The notes: generated by a model not told the origin, from the sequence alone. Shown: positions 32,749-44,332, counted from the first letter of the stretch. The stretch is DNA of 64,000 nucleotides from Leptobrachium leishanense (GCA_009667805.1 CM019063.1:413640626-413704625), one strand, 5' to 3'. Program-made: numbers and translations.

Positions 32749-34399
32749 TTTAAACCAACTGAATGATACACAGACCTACAAAAGGTTATTTGGTGATCCG
32801 ACAAAACCGATTGCGGAACGTATATTACCTATTGTCTCTATGGGTTTAAATTTGGGTTATATTGATGAAACCACAGCAGCCTTTTTGACTGTGCAACACC
32901 CTAGGATTCCCATTTTTTATACTATACCAAAATTGCATAAAAATCCGGTGAAACCACCAGGACGCCCAATTGTCTCCGCGGTGGGAGGGATTTTGGAACC
33001 GCTGGGCAAATTTGTTGACTATTATTGTAAATCCACTGTTTTGTCACTTTCTACATGTTTGAAAGATACTAGTCATTTTTTACAGATGATCTCTCAGGTT
33101 ACCCTACCGCCCAATCCAGTTATATTAGCGACATTAGATGTAAAAAATCTATACACTTGTATTCCCAATGTTGAAGGTATTTCTGCTATGCGCAAGGTTT
33201 TGATGGAATCTGATGTGTATCGAGGTCCACCTATTGAATATTTATTGGAGTTGTTGAGATGTACATTGGAAAATAATTTTTTTAGATTTGAAAAACAGTT
33301 CTACATGCAGACAGCTGGCACGGCGATGGGGGCCCCGATGGCTCCATCCTACGCCAATATCTTTATGTATGTATTTGAAAATTTTCATATTCTTTCACCT
33401 TTTTCTGAAAAATTATTATTTTACTGCAGATTTGTGGATGACATCTTTTTAGTGTGGAATAATACGGAGGTAACCTTAATGCAAATGGTTGAACAAATCA
33501 ATTCATTGTCCTCTACAATTAAGTTGACATCTGTTATTTCCACACAGGAGATTGTCTTCTTAGACGTGTTAGTGTTTCGAGCAGGTGACCGTTTAGGTTA
33601 CACATTACATCGAAAAGAAACAGCCAGGAACACTATTTTAAGAGCAGATAGTTTCCATCCACCGCACTTAAAACAGTCTTTGCCAGTGTCCCAATTCCTA
33701 CGTACATTAAGAAACAATAGTGATGAGGAACGCTGTACTTTGCAATTAGCCGATACCTATAATAGGTTTAAACAGAGAGGTTATTCTGACAACGTTCTTC
33801 AGCAAGCCTTTGTGAAGGCTTGTGAAAAAATTTCATCCAAGAAAATAGAAAATCCTTTGGCCAATAGTAAGATGTACCTTCCTATGACATATCATTCCTA
33901 TAGTCATAAAATCACACAAAATATACATCGACAATGGGAAATGTTTAAATACGATAGTACTTTGCCCTCTAAATTTCATAACACTCCTGTAATAAGTTAT
34001 AGGAGGTCCAGAAGTCTTCGTGACTGGTTGGTCAAGACAGACCCAATTAAATCATATTCATCCAGTTCTATCTCTCTTCGGCATGGTTGCTTCAGATGCA
34101 GAAGTTGTGTAACGTGTAGCCATATGCAGCCTGGCTCAACTTTTTCACATCCTAGGTCAGGAAAAATCTTTTCCATTCGTCATCATATTACTTGCACCAC
34201 AGAGTTTGTGGTCTATTTAATTACATGTCCTTGCGGACTCTCTAATGTTGGAAAAACCGACCGACCCCTTAGAGATAGGATCCGAGGCCACAGGTCTAAT
34301 ATTACCACTGCCTTTAGAGATGGGTCTACAGATAAGCCTGTGGCAAAAAATTTTTGGCTTTACAGCATAGGTTACCTACACTCAAATTTAAGGCTATAG
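32594..34399 (+). CDS. Penelope-like reverse transcriptase with GIY-YIG endonuclease
   Basis: The 601-codon frame copies RNA into DNA at a nicked target. True homology begins near residue 47 (KDDILNQLNDTQTYKRL); residues 1-46 read the antisense of the left arm, so the annotated ATG is not the native start and the N-terminus is missing. RT motif A: LDVKNLYT (Asp about 182); B: GAPMAPSYANIF; C: RFVDDIFLVW (Asp 282-283); then FLDVLVFR. A Cys-rich knuckle, GCFRCRSCVTC, lies near 498-508, and the GIY-YIG domain starts at VVYLITCPCGL (about 540) with NVGKTDRPLRDRIRGH. The frame ends in FWLYSIGYLHSNLRL because of a 1-bp loss near 34350; 34354-34545 holds the true C-terminus (LQHRLPTLKFKAIDHIPP) in the next frame. 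The left arm keeps this region in one frame (32434-32748, minus). Confidence 0.9.
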   Translation: MSVGNLCCKAKKCFATGLSVDPSLKAVVILDLWPRILSLRGRSVFPTYKDDILNQLNDTQTYKRLFGDPTKPIAERILPIVSMGLNLGYIDETTAAFLTVQHPRIPIFYTIPKLHKNPVKPPGRPIVSAVGGILEPLGKFVDYYCKSTVLSLSTCLKDTSHFLQMISQVTLPPNPVILATLDVKNLYTCIPNVEGISAMRKVLMESDVYRGPPIEYLLELLRCTLENNFFRFEKQFYMQTAGTAMGAPMAPSYANIFMYVFENFHILSPFSEKLLFYCRFVDDIFLVWNNTEVTLMQMVEQINSLSSTIKLTSVISTQEIVFLDVLVFRAGDRLGYTLHRKETARNTILRADSFHPPHLKQSLPVSQFLRTLRNNSDEERCTLQLADTYNRFKQRGYSDNVLQQAFVKACEKISSKKIENPLANSKMYLPMTYHSYSHKITQNIHRQWEMFKYDSTLPSKFHNTPVISYRRSRSLRDWLVKTDPIKSYSSSSISLRHGCFRCRSCVTCSHMQPGSTFSHPRSGKIFSIRHHITCTTEFVVYLITCPCGLSNVGKTDRPLRDRIRGHRSNITTAFRDGSTDKPVAKNFWLYSIGYLHSNLRL

Positions 34400-34545
34400 A
34401 CCATATACCACCTTTAAAACGTGGAGGTAATCGGTCTCAATTATTGTTGCAAAGAGAAGCGTTCTGGACAATGAAACTAGATACAGTTTCACCTAGAGGT
34501 TTGAACGAATATATTTCCTTTACATCTTTTTTATCTCCCCATTAA
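34354..34545 (+). pseudogene. Displaced C-terminus of the Penelope-like ORF
   Basis: Continues the GIY-YIG endonuclease of the upstream frame after a 1-bp deletion: LQHRLPTLKFKAIDHIPPLKR to TSFLSPH. It matches the inverted copy at 32434-32748 almost residue for residue. The ATG at the start is fortuitous. Confidence 0.85.
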
Positions 34546-34860
34546 ATCACTGACTTTACATTTAGAGGTTCATATTTTTTGGGTCAGTTGGTGTAAGAAG
34601 ATTTTTGTTTCATTGCAATATTAGTTGTAATATTCAGTCATTCATCTTTTGCTTTTAACTTTTTTGTATTTTTGTATCTCTGTATTGTTATATATTTTTT
34701 CTTAGTATTCAGTCCCATTATCAAGGTGTTGTTGGCCCCGCCCGTAATCTTGTTGATTCAGGATGGGGTGGGGCAACTCATTAGTGAGATTTCTGACAGA
34801 TTGGTGAGTTAATTCCTTCATTGGTTTGTTAGTATAAAAATGTGTTATTTGGTGTTGTTT

Positions 34861-34906
34861 GTTTATCTTGAAAAAGGCTCTGCGAGCCGAAACGTTGATG
34901 TCCATG
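34861..34906 (+). ncRNA. Hammerhead-like motif in pseudo-LTR (tentative)
   Basis: CTTGAAAAAGGCTC, loop TGC, GAGCC, then GAAACGTTGATGTCC. The GGCTC/GAGCC stem followed at once by GAAAC resembles hammerhead stem II with its GAAA core, and Penelope-like elements are known to carry such ribozymes. The CUGANGA core is altered and stem I is not obvious, so activity is doubtful. The inverse copy is at about 32070-32115. Confidence 0.3.
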
Positions 34907-35284
34907 TGAGTTTTGTAAAATAAATTCTTTATATTTGTTTGGAAGACCGTGAGTGCATCCTCTATTGCCTAATTCTATATACTTCAACTGGATTGCACCG
35001 GGCAATGAACGGTAATATGGAGAGTGCTGTATGCAGTGGATTTTTGTATATTTATATATATATATACAGTTGTGTTCAAAATTATTCAACCCCCACTGAA
35101 ATTGAGTGTTTTGGCCAGTTTGACATTGATTTTGATCATTCAGTCATCTTGCTTACAATTAAATCAAAGAGGCACGTGTAGGTCAGACAAATATAACATA
35201 ACATTTATAATGAAATAACCACAAATGTCTTTTCTGTGCTCACATCATTATCAGTTTTATTCAACCCCCAAGTGACATTCAATC

Positions 35285-36082
<798 letters not shown>

Positions 36083-36106
36083 TCAGGTAGCGCACAGCAG
36101 TCGAAG

Positions 36107-36301
36107 TCAGCATCTTGTTTCTGCCACGACCAGGTAGCGTTTCAACAGTGCCCTTTGCCTTGAATTTGCGAATGATGTCTCTCTTGGTATGTTTAACATC
36201 TTTGCAATCTTCTTATAGCCATTGCCCTTCCTGTGAAGAGTAATCACCTCTTCTCTTGTCTTCCTGGACCATTCTCTTGACTTTGCCATGTTTGTAACCA
36301 C
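36107..36301 (-). pseudogene. Tc1 transposase N-terminal helix-turn-helix
   Basis: MAKSREWSRKTREEVITLHR then KGNGYKKIAKMLNIPRET, the first paired-like DNA-binding domain. The native start is probably the MAKS methionine near 36286, five codons inside the open frame. After IPRET the frame shifts and reads non-homologous residues. Confidence 0.9.
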
Positions 36302-36666
36302 ACCAGTAAATGTCTAGAAGGAGCTGAGTATCACAGTCATTTTAAAGCTGCCTAATTGGTGCTTATTATGCTTTATTGCTGCTCCGTGACCTCCACAGGT
36401 GTTTTCAATACCTGATTGAAAACACTTGAATGAACCTCTGTTCTTCAGAGTGGTAGTCTTTAAGGGTTGAATAATTGTGTCAATGAAGAATTTACAAAAG
36501 AAACATTTACTACTGTATTACAAAACCAATTGATGTCATTTTAGTTGCATAGGGTTCTTTAAAAAGTCCTTGTAGGATTTCATTCTGAATACAATTACAA
36601 ATGTACACTAAATTCCCTAAAACCCTTTACAGCATTGGGGGTTGAATAATTTTGAACACAACTGTA

Positions 36667-37777
36667 TATATATTCGATGTATATATGAGTCAGGGACAAG
36701 GTATGTCATCTATAATTTTCTTTTCTGAACTAATTGTAACCATAAAAAAGGAAACTATGACAAAAAGAAAATATTCCAATTCTTGGATGTTTGTTATCAC
36801 AACATGGGATTCTTACCCATGCATTATCGTCATATACAATTAATTATTATTATGCATATAAAATAAAATATACTCACTAAAATTTAAGTTTCATAATTGT
36901 TATATATGGACTAAATAATAGCTGAAGTTAAAATATTGGGGTAATTTGCTTCCGGAAATACAAAAACATTGTGTTCTGTGTTTCTACAAGATACCTATGA
37001 AGTAATTACTTAATGGCTTCATAAAAGCTCAATTAGCAATTAGAGTCTCAAATGAGGTACAGAATGGTACAATATATTACATCAGCACTGCTAATGTTAA
37101 TGATTAATTGCAGTTCAGCTGTCATAGGTGAACATATTTCAACACAAGCAAGAAATAATCATCTTCAAAGGACTTAAACAACTATGCACACATAGTAAGG
37201 GACTGAAATATAGGTTTGGATGCCCAGGATGTTGTTTGTAGGAGTTTAGAGCCCATAAAAAGCAATTGCATTCATGGGTAGTGAGGGGTAACTGATACAT
37301 TTATGTAAACACATGAGAAGAAAATTGTGTACAGGGTGGCAACAGATCCCATACTGTATTAGGGCACACGTGAACCCAGAGTCATTTGTTTTCCAGATAA
37401 AAAAACAAATTCTAAATGACGTGCATCACAATATATCCTCACTAAATTCCTGGCTTGTGAATATGGATTGCACATTTCTTAGCTGTAAACGGTTGGCACT
37501 TCTCGAATACTCAAAGGAATATATTTTAGATTTCAAATAATCTGAATCTTGTTTTATAATTACGAAAAATTGTAATAACTAAAATAATTACGTTTGAACA
37601 AGATATTTTAGACCAGTTAAGGCCTCTGGAAAACACCTGAACCTACTGCTGTCCATATTTTCGTGATCATGATCCAACTGAGAGATGGAGTCTTCCAACC
37701 AGACCTTCCAAGACCAGCAATAGTTATGACTGATGGGGAGATCAAAAGATCCCCATTACTAGAGCAGAGTTGCCCTC
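36667..37777. other. Unassigned stretch
   Basis: AT-rich with no recognised TE ends. The frame at 37313-37540 has no recognised motif. Confidence 0.4.
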
Positions 37778-37780
37778 TTA

Positions 37781-38418
37781 GGGCTCTATTCCATAGTCAA
37801 CGCTAACATGAGGACGCTAACAGGTAAAATCTGTGCTTGCAGATTTCCCCGTAGAGTCCCCATGTTAACGTGGTATTCCATGTCAGGTGCTAGTTGAGCA
37901 CCTCACCCCGGGAATGCAGCTCTAACTGCAATGATAATCCAAAGTGAACACAGAGGAAGCCTGGGAGTTATTTGTCCCCAGTATCACTTTGCTCGCAGAC
38001 AGAAGAAGCGGCGGATCAGGCCAACCTGCTCACCGTGGGATGAGCGGTCAGTATGGGATTTAATGGGGGGTTTTGGGGGATGTTAAATGATTTTTGCATT
38101 TGCAGAAGCGTTTAGCACCAGCTTTTAGTAGGTGCTAAAATTTGGTCTTGCGCAGCCTGATGGTAATTTGCACCAGCACTTTGTAATACCTTACTCATGG
38201 AAACACTAATATACATTTGCGCACCCCATGTTAAGTATAGGATGCGCAAGGTACAGTATGCTCTCGGAAGCTAGTGCAACAACTGCTGCGCAAACGGATT
38301 ACTAACCGGGGTAATGTCATGAATGGAATACTTATGACATGCGTTAAACACACTTATCCTGGTGCTAACGCTTATATATCGAGGCGCTACATTAGCTCCA
38401 ACTATGGAATAGAGCTCC
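37781..38418. mobile_element. Harbinger-like palindromic MITE, copy C
   Basis: GGGCTCTATTCCATAGTCAACGC and the inverse ending ACTATGGAATAGAGCTCC. Inner words (ACATGAGGACGCTAACAGG, GTAATACCTTACTC, CCCCATGTTAAGTATAGG) match copies A, B and D. Left flank TTA; the right flank is imperfect. Confidence 0.65.
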
Positions 38419-38456
38419 TAGTGTAATATAGATATTGCTATGTTAACAGGGGCAGA

Positions 38457-39607
38457 CTGACAGGTCAGGCATTTCAGGCACCGACAGAGGGCCCGTGGGG
38501 TGGGGAGGGGTCCTGATTAAATTGAACTGCTGTGTCTGCCGGCAGAAGCAGGGAATTGGCCCTGCATGATCCTGTGTCAGGCAGCACATCATGCTGCCTG
38601 CACATTGGGATTTCTCCAGTATAGCAGCACAGGGGTCCAGTAACTCCTATGCGGCCTCTGACTCCGTAGCAGGGACTGGTCATGTGACTGATGCACGGAG
38701 ACCGCACGAGGAGCAGCTGTAAGCAAAAGGCAAGTGCCTATGGAGAGAGGGGAGGGGAAGAGTCTGTCCACCTACAGTATCTGTCTTTCTCCCTGTTTAT
38801 GTGTCTGTCTTTCTGAATATGTTTATCTGTCTGTTTTGCCATCTGTACTTAAAATTAATCTTTCCACTTCTCTAATTTTCTTTATCTTCCCTTGTTAATA
38901 TCCTTTTACGTTTCCTCTCTTCCCCCTCTCCTTTGTCATTTCTTCTCTAACACTTTTTGTCACTATCTCGCTCTACTTTCTAACCCTAATCTGTACCTCT
39001 AGTATCTAACCAACACACATTACTGTGAGTTTTATTACTGTGGAGCTTTATGATACGCTCATACACACTGCACATTACTGTGAGTTTCATTTACTGTGGA
39101 GCTCTGAGATACGCTCATACACACTGCACATTACTTTGAATTTTGTTGCTATGGAGGTCTGTGATACCCTCATAGACTGCGCACATTACTGTGAGTTTTG
39201 TTGCTATGGAGCTCTGTGATACCCTCACAGACTGCGCACATTATTGTGAGTTTTGTTGCTGTAGAGCTCTGTCATACGCTCATACCCACTACACATTGCT
39301 GTATCAGTAATGCATAGTTTGCTACCAGGACATTGTGTGCTGCAGCACATTCTTGGCAGCAGAGCGACGGCAGAGTGGAAGCCATCTGTAAGGGTTTGGA
39401 AGGGGCATGGCAGCTCATTAGCATATGGGTCTGAGTGGATCTTGTCATATTAAAACATATAATTTGAAAATAGTTTTAAGAAACAAATTCTGTACACATC
39501 TGCGTTGCATTATGTGGGTGGCGGTTATGTGGGCGTGGGCAGGGTACAAGGGGGGCCCCTTGATCTTCTATTTATTGGGGGCACCACTAGTTCTCATTCC
39601 ACCCCTG
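38457..39607. mobile_element. hAT-like element with 55-bp minisatellite (tentative ends)
   Basis: Left end CAGGGGCAGACTGACAGG; right end inverse CAGGGGTGGAATGAGAACT. Flanks TATGTTAA and CATATGAA agree at only 5 of 8, so the right boundary is provisional. Also holds GGGCCCGTGGGGTGGGG and GGGGGGCCCCTTGATC near the two ends. No transposase. Confidence 0.5.
39016..39300 (+). repeat. 55-bp tandem repeat, 5 units
   Basis: Units begin CACATTACTGTGAGTTTT at 39016, 39071, 39127, 39182 and 39237, with a partial sixth at 39292. Lengths are 55, 56, 55, 55 and 55 bp; later units share GTTGCTATGGAGCTCTGTG. Confidence 0.93.
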
Positions 39608-39629
39608 CATATGAAATTATGCTCTGACT

Positions 39630-40208
39630 TTAAAGGAACACTATACTAATCCTAATTTGTAAAGTCTGCCCCTTCTTACCTCTGCTGTCCCGATCTGGAG
39701 GAATCGCTGGGTGAAGTAGAGGAGTTTCCTCCACCCCATCCAGCATCGCTATCAGCCGGTGATTTTTTAAATTCCTGGCTGCCGGTCACCAGATGGGTCA
39801 CTAGTAACATCAGCATGTATGACCATACCAACATCACCCTCTCTGAGACCAGATGCTGTGGCAAGAAGCCTCAAAGCCAATGGAATGGTTCTGCACATTT
39901 GAGCAGCTCTGATCCATCGTTCTGCAAAGGAGCTACGGAACTTGCGTATTTAAAGTACACAAATCCATAGCAGAGCACAATTTACAATTCCTATGCTACG
40001 CAAGTTGCATAGGAGCACAAATTATGCAGAAAAGCTTCAGGTACTTCTAGGTTCAAGAGTTCCGAAGCCGATTAGAAGGAGTTGCACGCGCCAAGGGACA
40101 AAAGCTGAGTAAAATCACATAAAAAAGAAAACAAAAAGGCTGTCTGCAGCCTCGGACCAATTACTTAAGGGCAAAAAACAACAACTTTTCAACAGAGTAT
40201 CCCTTTAA
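39630..40208. mobile_element. T2/Kolobok-like MITE, 579 bp
   Basis: Begins TTAAAGGAACACTATAC and ends GTATCCCTTTAA, with TTAA at both ends and TTAAAGGRR termini as in frog T2-type MITEs. No ORF. Confidence 0.65.
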
Positions 40209-40992
40209 CAGATTTGATCAAACCTTTTCTTCTGATCTTGACCTCGTTCAATAAATTCTAGGAATGTGTTTGTCATAATTTAAGAGGTGCTAGAGGACAG
40301 ACGTTAGGTAAAATTCTGTCATTCTTGATCAGACAAGCCACGGGGTAGATGCCAGGTGAGAATGACATCAATAAATTTCCTGTAATACCAAGAAGTGTGT
40401 TAAACCAGGCAAAGGGTTAATCCGGTGGGAGAGGCATTATGCCAAGTCACGTGTCAAATAACAAATGGATAAGAGATAAACATGGAATCACACAGCATAG
40501 TCAGGCTGCAATGGATCAATCCAAAACTAATCCACTTGAACATACTGGAAGTGCTCAAAGAAGAGCATGTTTGACCACTGGAGAATCTTTACTGGTCGAT
40601 GTTGCCCTGGTGGACTTGGCAGAATAGCGTGAATTGGCCAGAATGATGGCAGGGATGCCCAGGAGCCTTACAAAGTGCTAACTAGTGCAGTGGTGATAAC
40701 ACGGTTCTCCATGGCAGGACCCTTGGATTAAAAAACACTAATTGTGCTGCACACGAAAAACATATAAATATGTATATGGGAGCTATCCAGTAAACCAAGC
40801 CACCCCCATTGGCTGAATATGAACACAAGAAATAAAGTAACTGGATGCACAACCCAAATAAAATCATATATATCTCTTTATTAATTAATAGTCACAGAAC
40901 AGAGAGCCATATGCAAAAAAGCCATTTGAAATCACATACGTGTAGCCATATAACACAAAAAGGATAAACAAATATACACAATAATCATGGGG
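40209..40992. other. Unassigned stretch
   Basis: From about 40730 the sequence may be part of a Penelope-type tail that continues at 42773-43000, on the other side of the Tc1 element. No gene. Confidence 0.35.
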
Positions 40993-41070
40993 AATATACA
41001 GTCAGGTCCAGAAATATTTTTCTCCCTACCGCCCCTGTTTTAGCGCGGGGATTGTAATAGAGCCCTATGT
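40993..41070. repeat. Chimera of a Tc1 tip and a Harbinger-like MITE tip
   Basis: ATACAGTCAGGTCCAGAAAT (the exact tip of the Tc1 at 41124) runs into TTCTCCCTACCGCCCCTG, then TTTTAGCGCGGGGATTGTAA and TAGAGCCC, the inverse of the left end of the 49678 family. Confidence 0.7.
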
Positions 41071-41376
41071 TTTTCTTTTTTGGGTAATTTAGTAGGATCC
41101 CTGATGTCTATATACTGTATATACAGTCAGGTCCAGAAATATTGGGACACCGACACAATTCTAACATCTTTGGCTCTATACACCACCACAATGGAGTTGG
41201 AATGAAACAAACACAATGTGCTTTAACTGCAGACTGTCAGCTTTAATTTGAGGGTATGCACATCCAACTCAGGTGAACGGTGTAGGACTTACAGCAGTTT
41301 GCAGATGTGCCTCCCACTTGTTAAGGGACCAAAAGTAATGGGACAGAATAATAATCATAAATCAAACTTTCCCTTC

Positions 41377-41826
41377 TTAATACTTGGTTGCAAATACTTT
41401 GCAGTTAATCAGAGCCTGAAGTCTGGAATGCATAGACATCACCAGATGCTGGGTTTCATCCCTGGTGATGCTCTGCCAGGCCTCTACTGCAACTGTCTTC
41501 AGTTCCTGCTTGTTCTTGGTGCATTTTCTCTTCAGTTTTGTCTTCAGAAAGTGAAATGCATGCTCAATGGGATTCAGGTCAGGTGATTGACTTGACCATT
41601 GCATAACATTCCACTTCTGTCCCTTCAAAAACTCTTTGGTTGCTTTTGCAGTATGCTTTGGGTCATTGTCCATCTGCACTGTGAAGCGACGTCCAATGAG
41701 TTCTGCAGCATTTGGCTGAATGTGAGCAGATAATATTGCCCGAAACACTTCAGAATTCATCCTGCTGCTTTTGTCAGCAGTCACATCATCAATAAATACA
41801 AGAGAACCAGTTACATTGGCATCCAT
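41377..41826 (-). pseudogene. Tc1 transposase C-terminal DD34E half
   Basis: VQMDNDPKHTAK holds the second Asp and [11 protein letters not shown] the Glu, 34 residues apart. The frame runs from MDANVTGSLVFIDDV to CKVFATKY, the usual C-terminus. It is separated by a frameshift near 41820 from the part with the first catalytic Asp. Confidence 0.92.
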
Positions 41827-42191
41827 ACATGTCCACGCATGACACTACCACCACCATGCTTCACTGATGAGGTGGTATGCTTCGGATCATGAGCAGTTCC
41901 TTTCCTTCTCCATACTTTTCTCTTCCCATCACTCTGGTACAAGTTGATCTTGGTCTCATCTGTCCATAGGATCTTGTTCCAGAACTGTGAAGGCTTTGTT
42001 AGGTGTTGTTCGGCAAACTCTAATCTGGCCTTCCTGTTTTTGAGGCTCACCAATGGTTTACATCTTGTGGTGAACCCTCTGTATTTACTCTGGTGAAGTC
42101 TTCTCTTGATTGTTGACTTTGACACACATACACCTACCTCCTGGAGAGTGTTCTTGATCTGGCCAACTGTTGTAAAGGGTGTTTTCTTCAC
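41811..42191 (-). pseudogene. Tc1 transposase middle part with first catalytic Asp
   Basis: VSKSTIKRRLHQSKYRGF is the second helix-turn-helix; ILWTDETKINLY carries the first catalytic Asp; KHGGGSVMRG begins the glycine-rich strand, then the frame is lost and continues at 41377-41826. Confidence 0.92.
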
Positions 42192-42547
42192 CAGGGAAAG
42201 AATTCTTCATTCACCCACCAAAGTTGTTTTCTGTGGTCTCCGGGTCTTTTGGTGTTGCTGTGCTCACCGGTGCGTTCCTTCTTTTTGAGAATGTTCCAAA
42301 CAGTTGTTTTGGCCACGCCTAATGTTCTTGCTATCTCTCTGATGGGTTTGTTTTGTTTCTTCATCCTAATGATGGCTTGCTTCACTGATAGTGAAGGCTC
42401 TTTAGATCTCATCTTGAGAGTTGACAGCAACAAATTCCAAATGCAAATAGCACACTTGAAATGAACTCTGGGCCTTTTATCTGCACATTGTAATTGGGGT
42501 AATGAGGGAATATCACACACCTGGCCATGAAACAGCTGAGAAGCCAA
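42188..42547 (-). pseudogene. Tc1 transposase N-terminus
   Basis: The native start is probably MRSKEPSLSVKQAIIRM near 42412; the preceding codons are leader. KPIREIARTLGVAKTTVWNI is the first helix-turn-helix, followed by the NTKRPGDHRK linker. A shift near 42190 separates it from the middle part. Confidence 0.9.
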
Positions 42548-42772
42548 TTATCCCATTACTTTTGGTCCCTTAACAAGTGGGAGGCACATCTGCAAACTGC
42601 TGTAAGTCCTACACCATTCACCTGAGTTGGATGTACATACCCTCAAATTAAAGCTGACAGTCTGCAGCTAAAGCACATTGTGTTTGTTTCATTTCAACTC
42701 CATTGTGGTGGTGTATAGAGCCAAAGATGTTAGAATTGTGTCGATGTCCCAATATTTCTGGACCTGACTGTA

Positions 42773-43003
42773 CGTGCGAAGCACAAACCCCAGATATGAT
42801 CAAAAGGAATTCACATCAATATGACCTACACACTAGAGCACAAAACAAAGGCAACACTGGTGTCCTGAATATAGAGTAAACCAAAATACATACTTCAAAA
42901 AAGTTGAGCATCAAGGATATAGTAAGCCCCAAAGAGAGACGCAAGAGTCCAAACTGGGAAACCCAACGTTTCGGCTAATAGCCTTTATCAAGTGTTATAA
43001 CAA
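42773..43003 (-). repeat. Penelope-type tail fragment with GAAAC motif
   Basis: The minus strand near 42960-42995 reads CTTGATAAAGGCTATTAGCC, then GAAACGTTGGGTTTCCC. Stem GGCT/AGCC plus GAAAC parallels the pseudo-LTR at 34867. No RT nearby. Confidence 0.45.
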
Positions 43004-43735
43004 GGGATGAGCTGTTCGGTTCGATCTGTTCGGAGTTCGCATCGAACATCGGCCGTTCGACAGTTCGCGAACTTCGAATTTTTTGGGACGTTCGCCAAAA
43101 GTTAGAATTTTTTTTTGAAAAAAGTATAAAAAATGCTTAAAAAATACAAAAAAAATCTAGAAATAAAGAGATTCTTTACTGCAGAATATTATAAGCAACG
43201 GTTTATTAGATATTGAATTAAAATGGGAATATTTTTAACATTGAAGCCTATGGGATAAAACATTCTTGTTACTAAAACATCAGGCAGACACGGCCCTCTA
43301 ATCAGGCATTGTAGAGGGCAGCCTGCCGGGGCCTCCCAAGGATCCCCTTGAGGAGCATGCGGCCGCTGGATGACAGAGCTGCGACTGTGCGGGCTAGCCG
43401 CCCGGATGCATGTGGCAGAGACAGGCAGTGAAGGGAGGGAGTCACTGCACCTGCGGCCACGGCAGACCCCCCCACATCCAGGATCCAGGGAGCCCCCACT
43501 GACCACCAGGCTAAGGTAAGGCGACACATTTCTAAAGAAAAAAAAATCCGAGGACATTTTTAAATGTCCCCGGGAACATAAAATAAAACTTTTTTTTTTC
43601 TTTCTCTACCTGGCTGAATGTATTTAATTAAATATATTAGATACATTCAGCCAGGTAGAGGGGGGTGGCATGTGGGCTGCGCGGGGTCTCAGGCAGTGGT
43701 TTGTTTTTTTGTGTGTGTATATCTTTAGCAAATTT
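43004..43735. other. Composite of MITE fragments
   Basis: 43004-43110 is rich in TTCGGTTCGATCTGTTCGG and its inverse, a fold-back with a GATGAGC start like the hAT end at 3183. 43170-43258 matches the inner part of the 27356 family (ATATTTTTAACATTGAAGCC). 43260-43540 is GC-rich and unassigned. A perfect hairpin of CTACCTGGCTGAATGTAT lies at 43605-43656. Confidence 0.5.
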
Positions 43736-43737
43736 AT

Positions 43738-44196
43738 ACCTGTCCTCACTAATCACCAAATACACCCCAGCCCGCACCCTAAGGTCAAACAGTGACCTGC
43801 GCCTAGCTTCTCCCCGCATCACCTCTTCCCATGATAGGCTGCAGGATTTCTCACGCGCAGCCCCCACTCTCTGGAACGCTCTCCCTCGTACTGTCAGACT
43901 TTCCCCTAACTTCTCTTCCTTCAAACGCTCCCTTAAAACGTTCCTATTTAGGGAAACCTACCACCCAACTCACTGACGCAACCATCAATCACTCTCACCT
44001 TACAGTCCTCTCCTCCTGTTTCCAACCCCAACCCTCCCATATTGTGAGTTCCTATGGGAATAGGGCCCTCATCTCCTCCTGTACTGTTTGTCAAATGTTG
44101 TTCAATGTATTGTAACCATGTCTATACTGTGCTTATTGTACAGCGCTGCGGAATATGCTGGCGCTTTATAAATAAAGAATAATAATAATAAATAAA
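43738..44196 (+). mobile_element. L2 LINE 3' end
   Basis: Translation gives SSLITKYTPARTLRSNSDLRL and WNALPRTVRLSPNFSSFKRS, the C-terminus of the L2-type ORF2, ending in FRETYHPTH. The tail reads CAGCGCTGCGGAATATGCTGG, then GCGCTTTATAAATA and an AATAATAAT run. Closely matches 63441-63900. Strongly 5' truncated. Confidence 0.88.
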
Positions 44197-44332
44197 AAGG
44201 GCAGGTATGATTATATATATATATCAAGACTTGTATTACACACACATTTTGGCAACTAATTGCCCCCCCCCCCATTTGGCTGATCCCTCCAGAAGAAATG
44301 TTGAACCCGATAGAGCAGAAAATAATATATAT

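Larger units (their letters stand above)
31996..34981 (+). mobile_element. Penelope-like element with inverted pseudo-LTR arms
   Basis: Nearly 3 kb. Left arm 31996-32735 and right arm 34245-34981 are inverse copies with only a few differences. Between them is the reverse transcriptase body. The arms include the end of the GIY-YIG endonuclease frame plus about 430 bp of non-coding tail. This matches Penelope-like retroelements, whose partial copies often join in inverted tandem. The GIY-YIG domain and C-rich motif resemble the Neptune-type group known from fish and frogs; the clade is inference. High arm identity indicates a young insertion. Confidence 0.9.
41124..42770 (-). mobile_element. 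Tc1-like transposon, 1,647 bp
   Basis: TA flanks at 41122-41123 and 42771-42772. Ends CAGTCAGGTCCAGAAATATT and its exact inverse; the inverted repeats extend past 200 bp (TACACCACCACAATGGAGTTGG and GGGACCAAAAGTAATGGGA also recur at the other end). Transposase on the minus strand in three frames. Confidence 0.95.
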
